Positions 35,301 to 42,877 of a stretch of 42,877 bases of DNA are shown in pieces (within the stretch, counting starts at the first letter, position 1; the number at the start of each line of letters is the position of its first letter). Position numbers and translations under genes: made by a program. The notes below the pieces were generated by a model. That model was not told the DNA's origin, did not search any database, and saw nothing but the letters and a program-made list of their open reading frames with translations. The stretch spans positions 1,470,498 to 1,513,374 of the forward strand of contig BLXT01003735.1 in assembly GCA_019648995.1 (NCBI GenBank), written 5' to 3'. This DNA is from Plakobranchus ocellatus. Its lineage: Eukaryota > Mollusca > Gastropoda > Plakobranchidae.

Positions 35301-38300
35301 TACATAGCAAATTTCAGACCAGTTGGACAATAATTAAAGGAAAAGATAGCATCTGAGTGAAAAGCCTGCCATTTTGAGAAAAATAGAATTAAAAATTAAA
35401 GAAAAATACCCACACAACTTCCACAGCCAATTTGCCAAGGTAAGAAGAGACTCTTTGGTAGAATGGGATGCCATTAAGTGTTGTACATGTGTGAAGCATC
35501 CTACCAACACTTAATATGAGCATGTACATGTAATATTCAATCAGCATGCATTCTATACTTTCTCAGGTTTTCTCTCGATGAAGGAAAAAAACTTCTAACC
35601 TTAACGTCTTCCTGGGCTATGCTGTGTAGGTCTCTCAATTAGAGTTATGATATATATCTGGACATTGATTTACATTGTCAGCTCTTTCTTCCTCATATTC
35701 TTTAGATATTTATCGAGTGTCTAAACTCTTGGCGTTCTTCTCTTCTCCCTTCAAGTTTTGGCTCAACATCACCTTCTAACATCTACATTTGATTTCACAT
35801 TTTTCCTCTCTCCAGGGCTCTCTATTCCCTCCGCCCATAGACATAATTTTATGGCTAGTGATCATCAAAATAAAACGCTAGCTTCAAAAACTTCTAGCTT
35901 TGAATTAGGTTTACAGATCACTCTATAATGAAAAGAAAACGAAAGTGCCATGTTTCTTGGTGTGTCAGAACGCTTTTTTTTGGTGGTTTTTTTTTTGTGA
36001 AAGAGAGATAAATGTATTAAGGCATGATCCAATACCAAATACACATGTGCGTAACTACTTGCAAACAATATTAAGCTATCTGGTGAAAACAATATCAGTC
36101 ATTATGGTAAATTTAGGGTTAACAATCCAGTCCTTTCTCAGAAATGATATGTATAGTTCAGATATCAATATTTCGTCTCTGAGAAAGCCGCTGCTGGTGT
36201 TAAGATGTCTTTTTCACTTTGACAAGCTGTGAAGGGTAGTTGTACAAATCACTTTTTTAGATAAGCCAAACTCTGACAGCCTGATGTAGCACAAATAAAG
36301 ACTGTTTCTCTTTATTCCAGCCCTTGCTCTACTCAACATTCTCAGACTGGATGAAAAATTAGGACAAAAAATTATGACAAATAAGTTATAAGTAAGTAAC
36401 AAATATAAATTTGTTTATGTGCAGAATCGTCCATAGACTTAACTGTAACAATATTGCTCTTCACTTTGACTGGAGCGATGTTTGTCCTAATATGTCCAAA
36501 CGTAACTTTACTATGTTTAATATCAGCGATTGGCAACAATATCTTTATCTATGCAAGATGAATAATACTTGGGAGGAAACAATTAAGATCATAAATACAT
36601 TATTAGGCTCCATAAATGAACATCTAATCTATCCACAACTTATGTAAATGAAGACAAATTAATGCAACTCATCAAGATTTTTTTTCATTTAGTAGACGAT
36701 CTGCCTTGTATTTCATATACATAAACAAAACAAAGTTGTTTAGCAATGCTCATTGCCCGCAGCAATGAGATGCGATACAGGGTCAGTCAGAAACAGGCCT
36801 CTTTTTTGTGACAAAATATGGGCAACATGACCATGTTCCAATTTTAGCCACGGGGCTGTTTCTGGTTGGATCTGAATAAAATTCGGCAACCAATCAGAAA
36901 AAAGATCAAGCTAATCACCTGTAAAAGTACAGGTTTCTATCTCTATAAAAAAACCAGTACAAAACATGTATTTTCAGTGATTAAATGTGGGATTCATTCA
37001 TTAGTTGGACTTTTGAGGATCCGGCTGTTCTTTGACAAAGAAAAATATTGATATTATGTCCTTTTTAATCCTCTAAAATTTCAGGAAGCTGTGTGAAGTA
37101 CTTTTCACGTGAGGAATGAAAGTATGCGCCTAATCCTACCTAAACACTTAAAGGACCGTAGATGAGAATACTCGCAAAAGAAAACCAATCATAAAAGACC
37201 AGCGACAAGTATACTCGCGAAAAAGTACCCAGCCGTAAAGGACCAGTGACGAGCATTCTCGCAACTGCCAGTCCACTACTTTATTCCAATCTAGACCTTA
37301 TTTTTTACATAAAAACATTGGAAATGCTTATTTTGAACTTCTAGTAATCTCTTTATGGGTATATAAACAAAGGATTTCCATTATAGGCTTATCACTATTG
37401 GTGTTAAAGGTATGCATATAGATTTCGAGAAAATGGGGGCGGCACTTCCGGTCCTGGGGATTGGACAAGGGGGTGGCAGCCCTGGTCTGGGAGGGGTAAC
37501 TCTAGGGTGGCAAGCCGGTCCTTTAAGTGTTAAATCTTATCACATAACACTGGCCATAAGCCTAGGCTGGTTAGCAAGGCCTTGCCTTCCTGCGGCAAGC
37601 ACAGCGGCAGTGCGTGACTGTAAGGTGCGATTTGATTGGTTGCTGAGTAGGACTAGGTCACTGCATGTCAATGTTACATTGAACTTAGGCGATAGTATCT
37701 TTGTGATATTGTCCTCAGGTACACCCTATTAGGGCCACAGCCATATTTCTTTATTGATATGATAAGGAAATAGGTTGGAACAGAGACTTCAGTTTATGTT
37801 TCAAAATTTATTTGATATCAGCATCTATCAAATTATTTGCAAAGAATGTAGGTCTTGCATATTAGTTTGTTTTAAAGAATATTTTAATCCAAATAAAGGA
37901 GTGACACCTGATAGATTCTAATTTATTAGACCGTGGACCCTACATGGGATCAACCAAGTTTATATAAATTTGCCATGGGATAATTTTTTTGTTCTCTAGA
38001 TTGGGAGTTCTTGATCTCGATAGTACCTAGCGTCTTAAACAGTTCAATTATTTGTTACATACTCATTACAATATCTATGTCAAATTGGACTATTGAAAGA
38101 AACTTATATTTCACATTGTAGCTTAATGATATGTTTTTATCTTCATAGATCTACATTTACTCTATCTGTCCCCTCTTAAACCTGCTCCACCACTCTTCAT
38201 AGTCCTACTCCACTAGATCTGTTTTTATCTGGATGACGGGGCAATTACTGAATTTTTAGCTTTTAGATAGAAGCAATGATCTTAAAAAAATATGGATAGC

Positions 38301-39890
38301 CTAAAAACATCACTAACACAAGTTGTACAAATTTATGAAGATTTGAACAAAATCCCATCAATGTTGGTGTTATGTTGGATAGCCACCTTCCCCTAGATCT
38401 GTTGAAACCCTCTTGATATAGATTTGAAACACACCTCCAAGGCCCTGACCTACAAGCCTGAGATCACCTTGTTTTTGACACAAAAATCAAACTAATCCCA
38501 TCAGCTTCAGTGGTAACAATTACATGCTTATAACTAGGAGTGACCATTCCAATTTCCATTATAATCACCCCCAGGTTTGAAATAAAAAGTTACAAAGTTT
38601 TTAAAAAGTTTAAGAGGAGAGGAACTAGAAAAATACGCAAGTAAGCTTTTTTAAAATTATTATTATTATATTCCATCTTCTATGCCTTCCTTGCAAGAAA
38701 ATTGTTTCAGTACTGGTAACTTGAACAGAAAATCCTTCATACCCCTCATTTATATCCCACTCAATTCAGACGATTTAATTTGTCAGATCTCAGCTGAAAA
38801 AAAACATTAAACTATTCAGAAAATCTAATGAATTATCTTTTTTTGTTTTTTTTAAAATACCACCACTTTAATTGGCTTTTTATATTACCCTGCACTTAGT
38901 GTACAAATTGTACTTACAATTTGAATATTTATAGATCAATAGAAACATGATATGCAAAAATAAATGAAATTCCCTGATTGCATTGCGATTCTACATGTCA
39001 TATAATCCAAAAAAAATGCAGGAAAAATAATAGAGTTAGGAAATTTTTGGTGGTTCCATTAAATTTCCTTGCTTTTTTCATGCTAGGTGCCAAGTTTCAT
39101 CCCAATATTCTGACAAATAACGAAGAAACTGATATTTTACTAAAAAATCGCCATTTTTCCAGAATATATCTCTCTTACACCATATTCACACATTTTACAA
39201 CTTCAAATTGGCATACATTTTGAAATTATGGATGGCGTTTTAAAATTCAAAAAACCATAATGCTTAGGATAAAAAGTACTACAACCCTGACATAAAAATT
39301 AAAACCTTCTGATTAAAAAAAAAAAATTTGATGAGCATTGCTATTGGAAATGGTCCAAACAGCCCTAGACAAATTCAATTTCAAAATTTGCTACTCCTAG
39401 AAAAAAGATTGCACAATCAATTGTTCTGTATCCCAATTGCCATTTACGGATTTTCAGATATAACTTGATCTTTTATACTTGCTTAAAGTATCTGGAAAGT
39501 TCACATTCACACAAAGGAAGATAATAGATGCCAATGCCCCCCCAGAAATCAATTTAAAAGCCTAGCATGGGTGAGAAAACAAATTAAAAATGTAAAATTA
39601 ATGAGGGTTGCATATTATTATTGGGTGACATCATGAAAGAAAGTTAGCAATAAACGTATCACATAAACAGTAAGAAAACAAATGCACAATATGAGATTTC
39701 ATTCTATATGTCTTGAGACCTGCCCAAATGAATTGAAAGTTGCTTTGCTATGGTAAAAACTGAATAGATACATATCTTGAGACTAGGCCAAATGAGTTGG
39801 AAGTTTCAATTTGAAGGTTTTAAAGCCACTGATAGTGACTGAAACTTTTTTTTTCTGAGGTTTGTGATTGTGGAAACTGGAAAACCACAC
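32341..39890. other. Long intergenic region
   Basis: About 7.5 kb of AT-rich DNA with many A and T runs. Apart from the tandem/inverted repeat block at 37143-37531 and a LINE-like frame at 36411-36647 that I rate as weak, I see no exon, RNA gene or intact transposon. Confidence 0.5.
37143..37531. mobile_element. Small inverted-repeat element with internal 43-44 bp tandem repeats
   Basis: AACACTTAAAGGACCG (37143-37158) is repeated as its exact reverse complement at 37516-37531, giving a 16-bp perfect inverted repeat around 357 bases. Just inside the left end are about 2.8 tandem units of 43-44 bp, starting at 37148, 37191 and 37235, each with TAAAGGACC and later ACTCGC or TCTCGC. The right half is GC-rich (from about 37430). 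TTAA occurs at the same place in both arms, so a TTAA-inserting MITE is possible. Confidence 0.6.
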
Positions 39891-39891
39891 A

Positions 39892-40054
39892 TTTATTCTC
39901 TGCTGAAATGTGAGTGTTTTAGCTATTCAAAATAAGTTTTTGAAGCAGGAAAAATACAATTAAATACTTCTTTTCCCCCTTCAAATTGCTGATTGGAACA
40001 CCTGACTCATTGAGAATGGTCTCAAAAGATATAATAAAAGAACTCATTCCTGTG
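39892..40054 (-). terminator. ERLEC1 3' UTR with candidate poly(A) signal
   Basis: After the ERLEC1 stop (40055-40057), the minus strand carries AATAAA (TTTATT on plus, 39892-39897) about 160 bases downstream. Confidence 0.55.
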
Positions 40055-40708
40055 CTATAAGTTAATATTATCAAACAATCCATTCTCGTCTGCATGCTTC
40101 AGAACATCACAAAATAAGGCTGATTCCACCTGTGGAAAATAAAAAGAGTGCATGAAGAAAAGTCTATTCAGATATAGAAATGAAGCAATAGCAAAAGGAT
40201 ATTGAAATGTTTTGCCCATAGTTTGGCTTTACCCGCATCACTGGTAACATAGTGTTCATAATTTCACACAAAACTAATCTGTAATACATTCAGCCTACAC
40301 TTACTACTATGACATAGGCAAGGTCACAAAAATCTTTAGAAAGGAATGCACATTGAAGTGTTGAAAGTTTTCAGAATTCTTTACATTTCACACTAAAATT
40401 CTCTCAATTGATTTTAGCGAGTCTGATATCTAATGTTGGGTGTGCTTTCTAGGGTTCATTTAAAAAATTCAAATCCCCTTTTTTCCTTGGCCATTTACAA
40501 GTGGAAATGTCTCATTTTATGGTAACTAACTTCAAATTATAAAGTTTTTGTTTAAGACAGCAATAATTTAGAAACATTTTAGTATGTTATGATAGCAATG
40601 GTATTTTCAAACTTTAATGAGCTACTTACTGTTAAAACATACTGGCAGGTAGAAGGCTCTGCTAAGGATAAAATAACAGCATGGGTATTTTTTATGTTTT
40701 GAAGGCAC
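40055..40708 (-). CDS. ERLEC1: ERLEC1 (erlectin), last two coding exons
   Basis: Erlectin (XTP3-B) is an ER-lumenal lectin with two mannose-6-phosphate-receptor-homology (MRH) domains. It binds trimmed N-glycans and acts with the SEL1L/HRD1 complex in ER-associated degradation. Exon 40708-40630 (minus) follows CTCAG and starts one base before a Cys codon. It encodes CLQNIKNTHAVIL ... AEPSTCQYVLT and ends at ACA|GTAAGT. Exon 40129-40055 follows a T-rich CCACAG and encodes VESALFC ... ADENGLFDNINL plus TAG. As I remember human ERLEC1, it has HAV, then LEPHSCQYIL, VESP-x-x-C and TADENGL at its very C-terminus in the same order. This is the end of the second MRH domain, with the Cys pair of that fold. 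The phases agree (2, then 0). The preceding exons should lie right of 40708, probably beyond the window. An RAG1-like element lies directly upstream on the other strand. Confidence 0.9.
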
Positions 40709-41419
40709 CTGAGGATGCAAAAGAACATTGGTATCTCAAGATAATCTTCATGAATACAAAAAAAAAAACAAAGAGAAATTAAAAACAACATTATTATTAG
40801 CTATGAAAAAGAATTTACTTTATCTTGAAGATCATTAAAAATTCAATAAAATCAAACACGGCGTCGAATTTACCCTTCTAACTGATATTTTAGTTGGGAC
40901 AGCCGAAGCTCTGCGCTATTCGGCCCAGTGGGCGTGTCGGCCCCATAAATCACTGTCAAGTCTAGCCCGCTGCCTAGACAAAAGGGGTGAATAGGTGCAT
41001 GCAGTAACTGATGCGGCAATCGGTAAAAATCGCGAAAAACTGACTAGTTTGTACCTTTTAAACCGCTTTCCTTCCAATCCTATCACTAGTTTTCTTACAC
41101 CATTGGATTCTATAACATCTCTTCTTGTCATTGAGCGAAAATCTGACGCGATTTTTATTTACAGTGTTCTTGTAAGAAGCTTATTTAGATACCTGTGTAA
41201 ATCTACTGTGTTTCTCATTATCGGTCATGAATAGTGATAATTAATTAAGGATTACAAAGTTTTGGCTGTCGGCAAACATTTTTTCTTTCCTTTATACTCT
41301 TTCAAAAAGTTTTCTTTTTTCAGTCATACAAATTTTATATCCCGCGCAACTGTTCTCAATTTTATATGAATTTATTTTTCCGGACACAGGTTTTTCAAAT
41401 TTTTGTTACAGTGTAAATT
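40709..41419. other. ERLEC1 intron sequence and 5' flank of the RAG1-like frame
   Basis: Up to about 40856 the DNA is AT-rich intron. From CACGGCG (40857-40863) onward it becomes GC-richer for roughly 150 bases, with blocks such as GGCCCAGTGGGCGTGTCGGC (40922-40941). It may be the terminal and promoter region of the transposon. I see no coding exon here. Confidence 0.45.
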
Positions 41420-42877
41420 ATGGAACATACAAATGCTTTGCACCATACATTTACTAACAAACTATGCCGCACTTGCGGACGATTATTGTCCACATTCAAT
41501 CACTCACTTAGTTTATCTCTTGACCAACCACTTTCAAAAGAAGAAGAAAGATTGAACACGCATCTCATTAAAAGAAAATTACACACAGATCCGCACAGAA
41601 AGACAGTCAAATGCAAAACAAAAGGACAGCCTCTAGTATTACAAAGAGTTATAGCAGCGAGGAAAGCCACAACTGCAGTTAGGACACCAACAAAAAGAAA
41701 GCGAGCACGTATTATAGAGCATATTAGGGGAGCAGTAGCTGGACCATCAAACACTAAAGACGCAGCAGACACACAATTAGCAGTAGAATTAAAAAGGATA
41801 CCAGTTTGCCGAAGACAGATAGTTTACAAAAAAGCAGGAATAAAACAAAAGATGAAACTTACAAAAGAGCAGACATTAGCGATGAAGGAGGAATTAGGAA
41901 TGAGCTGGCGGCAGGGCAGGAAACATGGGAAGTTACTAAAAAAAGTTGGGGTTCAATTACAAAATGAGCATTCAGTTAGGGGGCTTTCTAGAGAAATAAT
42001 ATCAGATTTTGTACACGTAGGAAAAAAGCAGTTTCTAGATGATCAAAGGAAAGAGTTTGAGGGGTTGTATGGCAGAATTGTAGATCTAAAAAAATTAGTG
42101 GATAAATTGTTAGATTCATACTCTGAGAGAAAAATGCTCACATGGCATAGTAATAGCATACCAGAAAATGAAATATGGGTCAAAATAGGTGGGGATCATG
42201 GTAGGAATTCAATGAAATTTACACTTCAAATAGGAAACACACACAAACCCAATTCTCAGCACAACACAATAGAGATAGCTTTAGCATATGTGAGGGATTT
42301 TCATGAAAATATTGTAAGATTTTTAGAGGGTGGTTTGGGGGATGAGCTTGCCGCCCTTCAAGATCATATTTGGAGGGGGAAAAATATTAAAGTTTTTCTT
42401 AACGGGGATTACAATTTTTTGTGCAAGGTGTATGGCTTGTCTGGACCACAAGGCACATACCCTTGCCTGTGGTGCGTGGTGCACAGACAAGCTATGAGTA
42501 CACCTTCACCTGAAACTCAGCAGAGGACATTAGAAACAATTATTGCCGATAATGATGCTTATAGGAGAGATAATAGGGACAAGAAAGAGGCTGCAAAATA
42601 CAACAACTGTCTGCACACACCACTATTGCAAATACAGCTAGACAAGGTGGTTCCTCCTTACTTACACATACTGTTAGGGATAGTTTTAAAACACCACAAA
42701 CATCTGGAGGATGCCGCCCATACAATTGACAAGAAAATCACAGAGCAGTTGGACGTTCACCTTACAGAGTTAGGTAAGACAGTTAAACAATACAGGGCTA
42801 AGTGGCGGCAAGCTCAAGAACTACAACATAGACTAGAATATGAGCAAGGGTGTTTAGTTTTTAGTGAAAGGGCCGAG
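41420..42877 (+). CDS. RAG1-like DDE transposase (N-RAG-TP/Chapaev type), open at the window edge
   Basis: An uninterrupted frame of 486 codons that runs off the window. An in-frame TAA (41414) lies just before the first ATG. Residues 14-20 read KLCRTCG with a His eight residues later (28), like the start of the RAG1 N-terminal zinc region. Basic, Lys/Arg-rich sequence follows (KRKRAR). Residue 259 is the Asp of IGGDHG, followed by MKFTLQI, and KPNS lies at 276-279. Asp330 is in NGDYNF, and CLWC (349-352) comes 19 residues later. VPPYLHILLGI lies around 411-421. In RAG1 the order is D600, a KPNS tetrapeptide, D708, then C727/C730, with the same 19-residue step. No RING finger is present. The H-x4-H pair and the catalytic Glu should lie beyond 42877. 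N-RAG-TP elements of Aplysia, Chapaev and Transib are the known relatives. The lack of stops suggests a young or still selected copy. It probably catalyses its own cut-and-paste transposition. Confidence 0.82.
   Translation, partial: MEHTNALHHTFTNKLCRTCGRLLSTFNHSLSLSLDQPLSKEEERLNTHLIKRKLHTDPHRKTVKCKTKGQPLVLQRVIAARKATTAVRTPTKRKRARIIEHIRGAVAGPSNTKDAADTQLAVELKRIPVCRRQIVYKKAGIKQKMKLTKEQTLAMKEELGMSWRQGRKHGKLLKKVGVQLQNEHSVRGLSREIISDFVHVGKKQFLDDQRKEFEGLYGRIVDLKKLVDKLLDSYSERKMLTWHSNSIPENEIWVKIGGDHGRNSMKFTLQIGNTHKPNSQHNTIEIALAYVRDFHENIVRFLEGGLGDELAALQDHIWRGKNIKVFLNGDYNFLCKVYGLSGPQGTYPCLWCVVHRQAMSTPSPETQQRTLETIIADNDAYRRDNRDKKEAAKYNNCLHTPLLQIQLDKVVPPYLHILLGIVLKHHKHLEDAAHTIDKKITEQLDVHLTELGKTVKQYRAKWRQAQELQHRLEYEQGCLVFSERAE

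Noticed and set aside
37412-37732. 106-codon frame with Gly/Leu-rich start
   Set aside because: It runs across the border of the inverted-repeat element and through GC-rich noncoding-looking DNA, with no splice signals or recognisable domain.
41500-41772. Minus-strand frames inside the RAG1-like region (also 42540-42725)
   Set aside because: These are shadows of the long plus-strand frame, whose motifs and length make it the real one.
1-42877. CRISPR arrays, operons, bacterial promoters, rRNA and tRNA genes
   Set aside because: None is visible. The spliced genes and transposons show eukaryotic nuclear DNA.

Overview
This window looks like animal nuclear DNA, most likely a mollusc and possibly a heterobranch gastropod. 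It is AT-rich, its genes are split by GT-AG introns, it carries decayed DNA transposons and a LINE fragment, and it contains a RAG1-like transposase of a type I remember from Aplysia. The palindromic word TAGATCTAG is also frequent. The taxon is an inference.

Host genes, left to right. (1) The last coding exon of PSMC1 (26S proteasome ATPase Rpt2) lies on + at 789-923, with its poly(A) signal at 1179. (2) A five-coding-exon gene on - (4788-14307), here gene A, encodes a 261-residue protein with two membrane segments that I do not recognise. (3) A related gene on +, gene B, has 5' exons at 18389-18493 and 19642-19719 and 3' exons at 23716-23954, 24266-24345 and 25828-25907. The last three coding exons of A and B share PL-x-PGD and D-x-GPF motifs and identical intron phases, so they are a head-to-head paralogous pair. 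(4) The last two coding exons of ERLEC1 (erlectin, an ER lectin of glycoprotein quality control) lie on - at 40055-40708.

Mobile DNA fills much of the rest. A TIR-bounded 1.4 kb element (5540-6935), a 36-bp minisatellite (11148-11632), a pogo-like 0.85 kb element (12478-13328) and a GA microsatellite beside a 118-N assembly gap lie in introns of gene A. A decayed piggyBac transposase (20228-21718) lies in the presumed large intron of gene B. A 4.05 kb element with TA flanks (26238-30286) holds a broken SGQN-type (DUF7869-like) transposase gene between two clusters of an iterated 14-bp motif. A LINE 3' fragment (31440-31803) abuts the C-terminal fragment of a RAG1-like transposase (31827-32150), both on -. 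At the right edge an uninterrupted 486-codon frame (41420 to the window end) encodes the N-terminal and central parts of a RAG1-like transposase. It lies antisense beside, and probably inside, an ERLEC1 intron.

The most interesting content is the RAG1-like material. The right-edge frame keeps a KLCR-x-CG N-terminal zinc motif, two candidate catalytic aspartates and a D-x18-CxxC spacing equal to that around RAG1 D708/C727/C730. The separate fragment at 31.8-32.2 kb supplies the missing part: an H-x4-H pair followed about 20 residues later by acidic residues, as in RAG1 H937/H942/E962. The next most notable items are the TIR element with iterated motifs and the gene A/B pair.
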